From Hyphomonas sp. 34-62-18 (lineage in GTDB: Bacteria > Pseudomonadota > Alphaproteobacteria > Caulobacterales > Hyphomonadaceae), in contig NZ_NCJT01000002.1 of NCBI RefSeq assembly GCF_002282565.1, positions 1 to 46,506 of the forward strand: DNA of 46,506 nt. Reading direction: 5' to 3'. The notes under the pieces are model-generated. The model ran no database searches. It had not been told where the DNA came from and saw only the letters and a program-made list of their open reading frames with translations. Positions 7,639 through 15,052 of the stretch are shown here, one piece after another. Within the stretch, counting starts at the first letter, position 1; each line of letters opens with the position of its first letter. The translations under genes and the position numbers were made by a program.

Positions 7639-8739
7639 ATGTGGCGGCGCTTGCTTGCTCTGATCATCAAGGAGATGCTCGCCATTTGGCGTGATCCCAA
7701 GGGGCGCGCGGTGATCCTTGTGCCCCCCCTTCTTCAACTCATCATCTTCGCCTTCGCCATGACGATGGAGGTGCGCAATGTCGATATTGCCGTCCTCAAT
7801 CTCGACCACGGAAGGAGCGGCCGGGAAATCGTGGCAGGCTTTGAAGGCGCCTCCGCGTTCGATGAGATCATACAGCTGCAGTCCGTCAGCCAGATCCGGG
7901 AGACTATCGACAGCCAGCGCGTCATTGCGGTGGTTCATATCGGGCAGGACTTCTCCCGCCGGATCGAAGCGGGTCAGCCGGCAGATGTCCAGATCATCCT
8001 TGACGGTCGCAAGTCGAACGCGTCTCAGATCGTCAACTCGTACCTGTCGGCCATCATCGCGCGTGTGTCGGCAGCGGCATATTCAGGCGGCGCGCCGCCG
8101 GAGGCCGTCCAAGTCCGGCATTGGTTCAACCCAAATCTTGAATATGCCTGGTTCACCCTGCCGGGACTGGTCGCAACCATCACCCTACTGACCACGATCA
8201 TCGTGACGGCCCTGTCGGTTGCCCGCGAGCGCGAACTTGGTACATTCGATCAGCTGCTCGTCTCACCACTCAGGCCGATGGAGATCGTCATCGGGAAGTC
8301 AGCACCTGGTCTGATCTTCGGCTACCTGCATGGCACCTTCTTTGTTCTCGTGGCCGTACTTGGTTTCAAGATTCCCTTTGCTGGGTCGCTGCTCGCGCTC
8401 TACGGATCGATGTTTTTCTATCTGCTGGCGGTGATCGGGATCGGTCTCTTTATTTCCGTGATCTCAGATACCCAGCAACAGGCGATACTCGGTGCCTTTG
8501 TTTTCGCCTCGCCTGCGGTGCTTCTGTCTGGCTTCATGTCACCGGTTGAGAACATGCCAGGCTGGATGCAACTGGCGACGCAGATCAATCCGCTCCGGCA
8601 CTTCCTCGTCATAACTCAAGGCGTGTTTCTGAAGGATCTGCCACTGTCCGAGGTTGCGCGCAGTACAGCACCGCTCATCGTGATCGCAATGGTGACGCTA
8701 CCGGCCTCTGCCTGGTTACTCAGAAAGAAGACATCATAG
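7639..8739 (+). CDS. ybhR: ABC exporter permease (ABC-2 type, YbhR-like)
   Basis: Second ABC-2 permease of the exporter, 366 residues, starting one base after the previous stop codon. Layout mirrors its neighbour: N-terminal helix (PLLQLIIFAFAMTME), extracytoplasmic domain with repeated Asp/Arg residues, then a C-terminal helical block. That block contains ARERELGTFDQLLVSPLRPMEIVIGK (coupling region) and INPLRHFLVITQGVFLKDL, both hallmarks of YbhR/YhhJ proteins. Pairing with YbhS and energising by YbhF are inferred from operon structure and the family. Confidence 0.88.
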   Translation: MWRRLLALIIKEMLAIWRDPKGRAVILVPPLLQLIIFAFAMTMEVRNVDIAVLNLDHGRSGREIVAGFEGASAFDEIIQLQSVSQIRETIDSQRVIAVVHIGQDFSRRIEAGQPADVQIILDGRKSNASQIVNSYLSAIIARVSAAAYSGGAPPEAVQVRHWFNPNLEYAWFTLPGLVATITLLTTIIVTALSVARERELGTFDQLLVSPLRPMEIVIGKSAPGLIFGYLHGTFFVLVAVLGFKIPFAGSLLALYGSMFFYLLAVIGIGLFISVISDTQQQAILGAFVFASPAVLLSGFMSPVENMPGWMQLATQINPLRHFLVITQGVFLKDLPLSEVARSTAPLIVIAMVTLPASAWLLRKKTS

Positions 8740-9393
8740 ATGGCAAAACGCAGTGATCCTCGAAGCGTTGAAACGCGCGAACGGCTCGTCGAGGCCGCTA
8801 TCGAACTGTTCGGCGTTGTGGGATTCGACGGAACATCCACCCGGGCAATCGCCGGCATGGCAGGCGTGTCCCTTGCCGCGATTCCGTATCATTTCGTGAC
8901 CAAGGAGAACCTGTATCTCGCAGCTGCGTCCTCGATTGCAGAGCAGGTATCGCAAAGGCTTGAGCCAGCGCTGAGCCGACTTGAAGACGAATTGCTCAAC
9001 CGCGCCCTGAGCCGCAAGCAGGCGATTGAGCTGCTCGAGACGGCTTTTGGCCCTTTTGTGATGATGCTGGCAAGCAGTGACAGCGAAAAATGGGCCCGGT
9101 TCATGCTTCGTGAACAGGCCACTCCCACAGAAGCTTTTGAAATACTCTATGCCAGCAATGTTGGCCGCTTCTTCCGTGCCATCATCCATCTGACAGCAAT
9201 CGCAAGTGGCGACGTGCCGGGGTCCCGGGCATCGCGTGTTCGGGGGTTGACGCTTCTCGGTCAGGCGCTCGCTTTCCGCGCCGCCCGGGCGTTGTCTTTG
9301 AGAACTCTGGAACGCGAGGATCTGGGGCCTGAGGAAATCGTGTCCATCACTTCTTTAATTCGCGAAAATATACGCCTGTTGCAGCATCTTTAG
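8740..9393 (+). CDS. cecR: TetR-family regulator, CecR-like
   Basis: A 217-residue repressor-type protein directly abutting ybhR. The N-terminal helix-turn-helix (GFDGTSTRAIAGMAGVSLAAIPYHF) is typical TetR. The C-terminal domain resembles the CecR/YbiH group (long ligand-binding helices with FMLREQ and LTLLGQALAFRAARA). In E. coli cecR is first in the ybh operon; here it is last, so it would be autoregulated through the operon promoter. The dyad at 3663-3680 is the candidate operator. The inducer is unknown (chloramphenicol and cefoperazone responses are reported for E. coli CecR). Confidence 0.85.
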   Translation: MAKRSDPRSVETRERLVEAAIELFGVVGFDGTSTRAIAGMAGVSLAAIPYHFVTKENLYLAAASSIAEQVSQRLEPALSRLEDELLNRALSRKQAIELLETAFGPFVMMLASSDSEKWARFMLREQATPTEAFEILYASNVGRFFRAIIHLTAIASGDVPGSRASRVRGLTLLGQALAFRAARALSLRTLEREDLGPEEIVSITSLIRENIRLLQHL

Positions 9394-9420
9394 CGGGGTA
9401 TTGGCACAGACCTTTCGATG

Positions 9421-9435
9421 GGGTCAGTCTGACCC
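9421..9435. terminator. Short inverted repeat between convergent genes
   Basis: GGGTCAGTCTGACCC is a perfect 6 bp stem with a 3-base loop in the 84 bp gap between cecR and the convergent cupin gene. There is no T-run on either side, so it is at best a weak or bidirectional terminator. Confidence 0.35.
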
Positions 9436-9477
9436 GATGCTGCCGACAGTCCCGATCGTTTCCTGTTCCAGTGCTCT

Positions 9478-9954
9478 TCAGCCGCCGTCAAACAGGATGG
9501 TCATGAGCAAGGATGAGTCCTGAATTCCCCGCAACGCGTGGTGCTCTTCGTGGTCCAGATACACCCAGTGCCCAGGCAGCAGGTCAATCGTTCTGTCGGC
9601 GAGACCCAATTGCACGTGCCCCTCGATGCAGTGGAACATGATCTGGCCAGTGACTTTGTGGGATGGGATTTCGGTTCCGGACAGTACAATAAGTCGAACC
9701 GCTTCAAAGCTCTTTGTGCGGACGATCGCGCTTGTCTTTTCAGTACTTACACGGGAGCCGAGGGGGTGAAGATCTACGCGCTCGCCCGCTGCTGCATGCT
9801 TGAGTGCCATTGCCTTGTTTCCAATTCCATTCGCCTGCCCTGATTGATGAATTAACGCTTTTCCTGCACACGTGTCGAAATAATCCGGTGTCACCTCTCC
9901 CGCCATGCAGGGAGGCGATGCGTAGCGTGCTCCCGGGTCTTTGGGATCGTTCAA
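9478..9954 (-). CDS. Cupin-domain protein with an SPPC-type N-terminal segment
   Basis: A 158-residue protein. A TTG start at 9954 has GGAG seven bases upstream and begins 12 bp after the preceding RIC gene stops, so I prefer it. The alternative ATG at 9813 gives a 111-residue cupin alone. The first ~27 residues (DPGARYASPPC, then DYFD) resemble short proteins I recall from N-oxide gene clusters. Residues ~48-158 form a single cupin barrel (SHKVTGQIMFHCIEGHVQL, LLPGHWVYLDHEEHHAL) with several potential metal-binding His residues. It is last in the truncated hemoglobin-RIC operon facing nsrR, so a role in NO or nitrite stress is inferred; no reaction can be assigned. Confidence 0.65.
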   Translation of the reverse strand: MNDPKDPGARYASPPCMAGEVTPDYFDTCAGKALIHQSGQANGIGNKAMALKHAAAGERVDLHPLGSRVSTEKTSAIVRTKSFEAVRLIVLSGTEIPSHKVTGQIMFHCIEGHVQLGLADRTIDLLPGHWVYLDHEEHHALRGIQDSSLLMTILFDGG

Positions 9955-9966
9955 TGGCGGACTCCG

Positions 9967-10455
9967 TCAGGTATCGGTATGGTTGACCTGGTCAAATTGC
10001 GGGAAGAGCACCTCATTTTCCAGACGAATATGCGAAGTCAGGTCCGTAATGAACTCCGCGAGACCGGCATACAGGCGGGTCCAGGTTCCGCATGCGCCCT
10101 CGGGCAGTTCCAGGTTATACGTGAGCTGCGCGATGGCCGCGATTGCCCGTCCGTGATCATCATGATCGGCACGCATGACGGCGATGGGGTGGGCGAGCCC
10201 GGGGGTGCCGCCCGCCCGAATTGCTGGAAAGAGGATCAACTCCTCCTTCTTCATGTGTACTTCCAACTCACCGATCATTTGTCGCAGGAGTTCGTGGAGC
10301 CCCTTCGGCGCACGCTCATGCCCTGCATGCACGCGCTCGACCTTTGCGGCAAGTTCGGCAAGGACTGGCAGCTGCTCACGGTGCGTCTGATGATAGCGCG
10401 TCTCAATATATCGAGTCAGGTCCGAGGCGTTCTGAATCGGTGCGGCATCTGTCAT
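9967..10455 (-). CDS. RIC/YtfE-type diiron hemerythrin (iron-sulfur cluster repair, NO stress)
   Basis: A 162-residue hemerythrin-like protein of the RIC (YtfE/ScdA/DnrN) family, whose members help restore Fe-S clusters damaged by NO. The characteristic residues are present in order: YHQTHREQLP, HMKKEE with LFP, MRADHDDHG, and HIRLENEVLFP. These give the His/Glu set for a diiron site. It lacks the N-terminal ScdA_N (DUF542) domain found in the ~220-residue E. coli YtfE, so it is a short form. Its ATG overlaps the truncated hemoglobin stop by 4 bp, showing tight coupling. Expression is probably under NsrR through the palindrome at 10968-10994. Confidence 0.88.
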   Translation of the reverse strand: MTDAAPIQNASDLTRYIETRYHQTHREQLPVLAELAAKVERVHAGHERAPKGLHELLRQMIGELEVHMKKEELILFPAIRAGGTPGLAHPIAVMRADHDDHGRAIAAIAQLTYNLELPEGACGTWTRLYAGLAEFITDLTSHIRLENEVLFPQFDQVNHTDT

Positions 10456-10925
10456 GGGGGTGTCCTTTGGTCTGCGCCATCCGAAAGCGGCTTGGGAACT
10501 GTTTGCGATTCTTCAACGGCGCTTAAAAGTGAACGTGCAATGCGTTCTGCCCGCGTGATCAGATGCGCGGCGCCCGCAGCCGAACATGTCTCTTGCGCAG
10601 TTTCCTTGAACAGAGCGAGCCATCGCTCGAAATGCAGGGCACCGACCGCAAGCTTCGTGTGTGCTTCCTGCGGGCGACCATGATAGCGCCCCGTCATCAA
10701 CGCCACTGAAGACCAGAAAGTGATCATACGTTCCAGATGTGGTGTCCAGTCGGTGATGTGCGCATCAAAAATGGGGCCAAGAACAGCATCGGATCGGACC
10801 TTGGCGTAGAAGGCCTGCACCATTTCCCGAAGCAGGGACTCATCAAGGCCTGTGGCCGTCACGATGACGGCTGTCATCTCTGGCCTGGCCGAAGCAATCT
10901 GAGCGGTTGGACGGGCAGTGTTCAT
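10452..10925 (-). CDS. Group III truncated hemoglobin
   Basis: A 157-residue protein whose residues ~25-145 are a truncated hemoglobin of group III (Ctb type). It has the FDAHI/DWTPHLERMITFW helices, the GRYHGRPQEAH loop, and the proximal His at ~98 in LHFERWLALF. Such proteins bind O2 and NO and are usually linked to nitrosative stress. The N-terminal ~20 residues are low-complexity, and ATG 10875 (Met17) is a possible alternative start. It is the first gene of a three-gene operon with RIC and a cupin protein, divergent from nsrR. A role in NO detoxification is inferred from family and context. Confidence 0.88.
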   Translation of the reverse strand: MNTARPTAQIASARPEMTAVIVTATGLDESLLREMVQAFYAKVRSDAVLGPIFDAHITDWTPHLERMITFWSSVALMTGRYHGRPQEAHTKLAVGALHFERWLALFKETAQETCSAAGAAHLITRAERIARSLLSAVEESQTVPKPLSDGADQRTPP

Positions 10926-10967
10926 GGCGGACGCATTCTATCGGACTTGCAAGACAGCGTAGGGCTG

Positions 10968-10994
10968 TTAATAGGTATTGTAAATACCGATTAA
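10968..10994. promoter_or_regulatory. NsrR operator, 27 bp near-perfect palindrome
   Basis: TTAAT-a-GGTATT-GTA-AATACC-g-ATTAA: the two half-sites are exact reverse complements except for one position per arm. It sits in the 86 bp gap between the truncated hemoglobin (minus) and nsrR (plus) genes. The layout and AT-rich half-sites match the dyads bound by Rrf2-type NsrR proteins. It is positioned to control both directions: repression of the NO-defence operon and autoregulation of nsrR. Binding is inferred. Confidence 0.75.
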
Positions 10995-11011
10995 GTGACA
11001 GGTGTCACCAC

Positions 11012-11422
11012 ATGCGTCTGACTGCTTTTACCGACTACGGCTTGCGAATGCTGATGCGCATGGCGAGTGCGCCGGACCGTGCTTTTTCGACGGCAGAGCT
11101 CGCAGAGGAGTTCGGCCTGTCACGCAACCATTTGGCCAAGATCATGCAGCGCCTCGCTGGAGCCGGGCTGATACAGACCCGGCGTGGTGGGGGGGGCGGC
11201 GCTGAGCTCGCGCGGCCGGCCAACGAGATCAGGCTGGGAACCATTATCCGGTTGCTTGAAGAGGGACAGCCGCTTGTGGAATGCCTGAGCGCCGATGGGG
11301 GCGCTTGTACCCTCGCCCCTCGTTGCAGGCTCAAGGCCCGGCTGCGATCTGCCGAAATCGCATTTCTTTCCGAGCTAGACCAATCCACGCTCGCCGACAT
11401 CGCGCTAGAACCGGTTGCGTAA
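11012..11422 (+). CDS. nsrR: NsrR, Rrf2-family NO-sensing Fe-S transcriptional repressor
   Basis: A 136-residue Rrf2 protein. I chose ATG 11012 because the sequence from there (MRLTAFTDYGLRMLMRMA) is the family's normal N-terminus; upstream in-frame codons run into the palindrome. The winged helix spans ~25-60 (STAELAEEFGLSRNHLAKIMQRL). Three Cys residues at 91, 99 and 105 (C-x7-C-x5-C) are the NsrR cluster ligands. NO destroys the cluster and releases the repressor. The divergent hemoglobin-RIC-cupin operon and the palindrome between them make the regulon clear locally. Whether it also controls other genes of the island is not visible. Confidence 0.92.
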   Translation: MRLTAFTDYGLRMLMRMASAPDRAFSTAELAEEFGLSRNHLAKIMQRLAGAGLIQTRRGGGGGAELARPANEIRLGTIIRLLEEGQPLVECLSADGGACTLAPRCRLKARLRSAEIAFLSELDQSTLADIALEPVA

Positions 11423-11500
11423 GATGAACGCCGAGACCTTTATGATCTGCAGAACCATCGAACCGCTGAATTGAAACCGCAAGCATGACTGGACCTTCCA

Positions 11501-11875
11501 ATGACCTCCTGGCTCCCGACCCTTAAGACCTCGACCCCCGAAGAAGGCTATGCCCTTGCAGTCAAGATGGCGCGTGTCGCCATCAAGATGACGCAGCCAG
11601 ACGATGAGATCCGCGGCAGACTTCGACCTGGTTACGCCGAAAGCGCCGATGCGCTGATTGCATCCAGCCAGGTCGTGGCAACGCATTTCGCCACTGTGGC
11701 TGCAGCGAATGGCTATTGGAATGAGGGGGCATGACGACCGCTGGACCTGGCGTTGGAAACCCTGACCGAGGCGGACCTAATGGCTGAAATCTTCCGCGTT
11801 GTTCTGGCGACCGGCCTGACGCTTTTCGCGCGACAGCACAATCGTCTTACGAAGCAAAGCAGAGACGGACAATGA
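11501..11875 (+). pseudogene. Unrecognised small gene, apparently broken by an in-frame TGA
   Basis: From ATG 11501 a frame with normal high-GC3 codon use encodes 77 residues (MTSWLPTLKTSTPEEGYALA and onward) and stops at TGA 11732-11734. The same frame then continues with coding-like sequence (RPLDLALETLTEADLMAEIF) to TGA 11873. I do not recognise the family. It could be an intact 77-residue protein or the remains of a ~124-residue gene; the even coding character across the stop favours decay. It lies downstream of nsrR in the same direction. Between its end and tauE (11876-12140) I see no gene. Confidence 0.4.
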
Positions 11876-12140
11876 CACCGAACGGTCGAGGGTGATTTTA
11901 CATTTCCATGGCCGGGCCCGGCGCGTCGTCATCAAATCCAGAGGCAACGTGCTCAGACAGCTGCACCATCCGGAGAGGCGAAGGTAGGCTTTCCGAAAAG
12001 GAACTGTTCGGTGAATTGCTGAAAAAATGGCCACCGCATTACCCGGTTTCCGGCGCCTGAAAAGTCGCTGAGACCGGTCACCAGGCAGATCTTGTGCGCG
12101 CCTTGAGCATTTCATCCTTCGCGAGCTGACGCTCGCTGAT

Positions 12141-12911
12141 TCAGATCAGAGTGCTCCATCTATAGAGCAGCTGAACTGAGACATACAGAATCAGAATAGC
12201 GGTCATTATACGGATTAAACTGGGCTTTATATGATGGCCGGCCAGCCAGGATCCAATCTGTCCACCCGCCAGCACAGCGATCGGTAGCAACCAGTAGGGC
12301 AGGGCGAGCGACATCAGGTCCAGGTCCTGGAGTTTGAACGCCTGGCCCAGAAGGCCCGACAGGGAATTGACCAGAATGAACAGGCTGCAGGCGGCGGCGA
12401 TCTGCTTTGCGTTTCCCCAGCGCATTAAATAAAGGACCGGGGCAAGGAAAATCCCTCCGCCTATGCCTACCAATCCTGAGAGGATGCCGATCGATCCGCC
12501 GATTGCAGCTGACAGCACCGGAGGGATCGGGCGGAGCTGCGAGACGGTCTCTGACTCAACGGTGGCGCGTTGAAGGGCAAGATGTACCCCTGAAATCAGG
12601 AGCGCTCCTCCCAGCAGTCCAACAAAGGTTGTTTCACTGATGGGCAAGCGGCCACCGATCCATGCCGCCGGCACAGATGTGATAAGGAAGGGCAAGAGGC
12701 GACGGATGGAAAGATCTCCCGTCCGCGAGAACCGCCAGACACCCCCGGTGACCACGATGACATTGCAGATGAGCGCAATGGCAGGAACGATACGGTAGTC
12801 AGCGCCGCTGAGCACCAGCAACGCGTTGTACGTTGATCCCCCGCCAAAGCCGACGCTGGCATACAGGACCGCGGTTATGAAGAATGCCGCAGTCAGCAGT
12901 GATGGGATCAA
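12141..12911 (-). CDS. TauE/SafE-family membrane anion exporter
   Basis: A ~256-residue integral membrane protein with the TauE/SafE signatures: SVGFGGGSTYNALLVLSG near the N-terminus and GIGGGIFLAPVLYLMRWG in the second half, forming two inverted repeats of about four helices. I prefer the TTG start at 12911 because GAGGAG lies 8 bases upstream. A longer frame from 13004 adds 31 polar residues and would run nearly into the FNR-type box at 13013-13026. The family exports sulfite, sulfoacetate or similar anions. Here, divergent from nnrU, a link to nitrite or sulfur-oxyanion stress is possible but unproven. Confidence 0.85.
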   Translation of the reverse strand: MIPSLLTAAFFITAVLYASVGFGGGSTYNALLVLSGADYRIVPAIALICNVIVVTGGVWRFSRTGDLSIRRLLPFLITSVPAAWIGGRLPISETTFVGLLGGALLISGVHLALQRATVESETVSQLRPIPPVLSAAIGGSIGILSGLVGIGGGIFLAPVLYLMRWGNAKQIAAACSLFILVNSLSGLLGQAFKLQDLDLMSLALPYWLLPIAVLAGGQIGSWLAGHHIKPSLIRIMTAILILYVSVQLLYRWSTLI

Positions 12912-13012
12912 TGCGCTTTCTCCTCGGGCCTTGGATCTTGTCAGTAGCGGCTCAGTCGGCGCAGACCCATTACAATCATCTGCCCGAGACCGGTAAAATA
13001 GCATTCTGCCGG

Positions 13013-13026
13013 ATGATCAATGTCAT
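13013..13026. promoter_or_regulatory. FNR/Dnr-type box between tauE and nnrU
   Basis: ATGATCAATGTCAT keeps the TGAT-n4-GTCA core of the FNR/Dnr consensus, and its outermost bases are symmetric A and T. It is centred 69 bp before the GTG start of nnrU and about 108 bp before the tauE start, in a divergent promoter region. It shares the core TGAT...GTCA with the boxes before nrdJ and narK. Confidence 0.55.
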
Positions 13027-13088
13027 GCGGGATCGCCCTGATTTGCCTTAATAATATTCCCGGGATGCCGGATCAGGACGGGCGCAAG

Positions 13089-13778
13089 GTGAGTGGATGG
13101 GAAGAGTTTCTGGACGCAGCGCTGGTCTTTCTTGTCAGTCACGCCTTGCCAGCCCGGCCAGGTATTCGCATCCGGCTGGTCTCCCTGCTGGGCCGCTGGG
13201 CCTATCTGGCGCTTTACAGCGCGGTGTCCCTTGCGCTGTTCGCCTGGCTCATTATCGCAGCCGGCAGGGCGCCCTATGTCTGGCTCTGGTTCTGGGGCCC
13301 GCACGGCCTCTGGCTTGCCAATGGCCTTATGGCCTTGGCCCTCCTCCTGGTGATCGGGGGGGCAGCCATTGCCAATCCTTTCAGTCTCGGCGGCCTCGCG
13401 GAAAGGGCCTACAATCCGGCCCGTCCCGGTATTCTTGCGGTAACCCGGCATCCCTTGCTCTGGGCGATGGTGCTTTGGTCTTTGGCGCACCTTATTGCAA
13501 ATGGCGACCTCGCGCACGTGCTGCTGTTTGGGTCTCTGGGAGTATTTTCAGTCGTGGGAATTCTCGCCATGGAAACCCGGAGCAGAAAGCGGAGCGGCGC
13601 GCAGTGGTCCCAAATGATCCTCGGAACCAGCCTTGTTCCATTTGCCGCGCTCCTGACAGGCAAAGCCAGATGGAGAGAGCTCCTTCAGTTGAGGATGCTG
13701 CTCTTGCCGGTCGTCTGGGGCGGACTCATTGTCCTGCATCGGCCTGTGATCGGTGTCTCACCACTACCCCCGGTTTGA
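13089..13778 (+). CDS. nnrU: NnrU-family membrane protein
   Basis: An integral membrane protein of ~229 residues, found next to nitric-oxide and nitrite metabolism genes in denitrifiers. It has the family's landmarks: FLVSHALPARPGIR near the start, YLALYSAVSL, and the heme- or metal-like motif TRHPLLWAMVLWSLAHLIANGD around the middle. Six or so membrane helices are predicted by eye. GTG 13089 has AGGA ten bases upstream and gives the usual NnrU N-terminus; ATG 13065 is the alternative. An FNR-type box lies just upstream. The biochemical role is undefined; resemblance to the isoprenylcysteine-methyltransferase/NnrU fold is general family knowledge. Confidence 0.85.
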   Translation: MSGWEEFLDAALVFLVSHALPARPGIRIRLVSLLGRWAYLALYSAVSLALFAWLIIAAGRAPYVWLWFWGPHGLWLANGLMALALLLVIGGAAIANPFSLGGLAERAYNPARPGILAVTRHPLLWAMVLWSLAHLIANGDLAHVLLFGSLGVFSVVGILAMETRSRKRSGAQWSQMILGTSLVPFAALLTGKARWRELLQLRMLLLPVVWGGLIVLHRPVIGVSPLPPV

Positions 13779-13815
13779 AGCAGGCCAGCCAATGCCAGTA
13801 AAAGGAATTGTTCGT

Positions 13816-14055
13816 ATGCAGATAGGATTTCACGGGCGTATCGCGGCTCCGTTCAGCGGCGCCGTGAATGTCGAGGTGTCCATGAACGGCCTTGCTGTTT
13901 CCGGACTGAGGGCCCTGCTTGCCAGCCAATACAATGTGGACGCCATCCTTCACCGGTCTGTGCGGGCTGCCGTCAACGATGAGATTGTCCCGGAAGACTA
14001 CGTCATCCGGCCTGGTGATACTGTCGAGTTCATGAGCCCGGTCTCGGGGGGGTGA
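13816..14055 (+). CDS. moaD: MoaD, molybdopterin synthase small subunit (sulfur carrier)
   Basis: A 79-residue ubiquitin-fold protein ending in SPVSGG. The C-terminal Gly-Gly is where the thiocarboxylate forms. Start ATG 13816 has AAGGA 8 bases upstream. The frame contains the typical ALLASQY, NDEIV and DYVIRPGDTVEFMSPVSGG sequence of MoaD/ThiS proteins. It partners with MoaE, two genes downstream, to convert cPMP to molybdopterin. It lies 37 bp after nnrU. No MoeB-type activating enzyme is present in the window, so activation must come from elsewhere. Confidence 0.9.
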   Translation: MQIGFHGRIAAPFSGAVNVEVSMNGLAVSGLRALLASQYNVDAILHRSVRAAVNDEIVPEDYVIRPGDTVEFMSPVSGG

Positions 14056-14064
14056 GCTGAGCCC

Positions 14065-14538
14065 GTGTTTGACATTACACTTGCCCGAGCCTTGCATGTC
14101 GGCGCCGTCGTCCACTGGATCGGCGGCGTTTGCTTCGTAACACTCGTCCTGCTTCCTGGTGTCCGCAGCCTGACTGAGCCAGCCGAGCGGGCGCGCATCT
14201 TTGCAGCGATCGAAAGTGCGTTTTCCTGGCAGGCAAAGATCTCGGTTACTGTTGCCGGTCTGACGGGCTTTTACATCACCCACGGTCTTGCCGCCTGGGG
14301 CCGGTTTCTGGATCCCGGCTTCTGGTGGATGCATGCCATGGTAGCGATCTGGCTGGTGTTCACCATCGTGCTGTTCGTTCTCGAGCCGCTCTATCTGGAC
14401 CGCTGGTTTTCGCGGCAGATGCACGCACAACCCGCAAGAACGATGGCGATCGTCCAGCGCGGACATCTGGTATTGATGACCCTGTCGCTGATAACTGTCC
14501 TGGCAGCGGTCCTCGGATCCCATGGCGCATTCTATTGA
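14065..14538 (+). CDS. Four-helix membrane protein, CopD-like, between moaD and moaE
   Basis: A 157-residue integral membrane protein starting at GTG 14065. Four hydrophobic helices are evident. The first has ARALHVGAVVHWIGGVCFV, with two His residues and the WIGG pattern seen in CopD-like and cytochrome-b-like families. Further His residues occur in the helices and loops (YITHG, WWMHAMVAIW, RGHLVLMTL), so heme or copper binding is plausible. It overlaps the start region of moaE and follows moaD by 9 bp, so it is part of the operon. Proteins of this sort occur near nnrS/nnrU-type genes. The function is unknown. Confidence 0.75.
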   Translation: MFDITLARALHVGAVVHWIGGVCFVTLVLLPGVRSLTEPAERARIFAAIESAFSWQAKISVTVAGLTGFYITHGLAAWGRFLDPGFWWMHAMVAIWLVFTIVLFVLEPLYLDRWFSRQMHAQPARTMAIVQRGHLVLMTLSLITVLAAVLGSHGAFY

Positions 14539-14554
14539 TAATGAGGGGTCCCCT

Positions 14555-15052
14555 ATGACGGACGAAAAATGCGACAAAGGCGTGCATGCCGAGCTTGCAA
14601 ACACGGTCATTGACGCCGCCGCGAGACTGGATGACCTCCGGCTTCGCGCACCCGGTCATGGCGCCGTCGTTTCCTTTCAGGGGACAGTGCGGCCGGTCAC
14701 CAAGCAGGGAGAACCGCTGGAGAAGCTGATTCTCGATCACCATCCCCGGATGACGCTTGTTTCCTTGCAACGGATCGCTGAGGCGGGGATTAGGCGGTTC
14801 GATGTCAGTGCCGTGTCCGTGGTGCACCGCTGCGGGGCCATGGTTCCGGGCGAGGTTATCGTCTTTGTCGGCGTGACGGGCGACCATCGCCGGGAAGCGT
14901 TTCTGGCTGCCGATTATCTTATGGACAGGCTCAAGACAGAAGCCGTCTTCTGGAAGCGCGAACTCGGACCGTTTGGCGAGCGCTGGATAGAGCCTACAGA
15001 TCGAGACAGAATGGACTTGGAGAGATGGAATGAAAAAAATGCCGGGCATTGA
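14555..15052 (+). CDS. moaE: MoaE, molybdopterin synthase catalytic subunit
   Basis: The large subunit that transfers sulfur from MoaD to cPMP. I chose ATG 14555, with GAGGGG six bases upstream; an in-frame ATG at 14522 lies inside the previous gene and is less likely. The frame shows the MoaE core: GAVVSFQGTVRP, LDHHPRMT, VSVVHRCGAMVPGE and LKTEAVFWKRE. The Lys residues of the last motif are catalytic. About 165 residues, normal for the family. It overlaps the following moaB gene by 23 bp. Confidence 0.92.
   Translation: MTDEKCDKGVHAELANTVIDAAARLDDLRLRAPGHGAVVSFQGTVRPVTKQGEPLEKLILDHHPRMTLVSLQRIAEAGIRRFDVSAVSVVHRCGAMVPGEVIVFVGVTGDHRREAFLAADYLMDRLKTEAVFWKRELGPFGERWIEPTDRDRMDLERWNEKNAGH

Noticed and set aside
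9843..9856. TTGATGAATTAA as an FNR box before the cupin gene
   Set aside because: The second half-site (TCAA) is missing at the right spacing and it lies inside the preferred coding region.
11732..11734. In-frame TGA as a selenocysteine codon
   Set aside because: No selenoprotein family, no obvious SECIS hairpin just downstream, and no sel genes in the window.
11777..12115. 112-codon minus-strand frame between nsrR and tauE
   Set aside because: Arg/Ser-rich composition, poor codon use and no ribosome site; probably not a gene.
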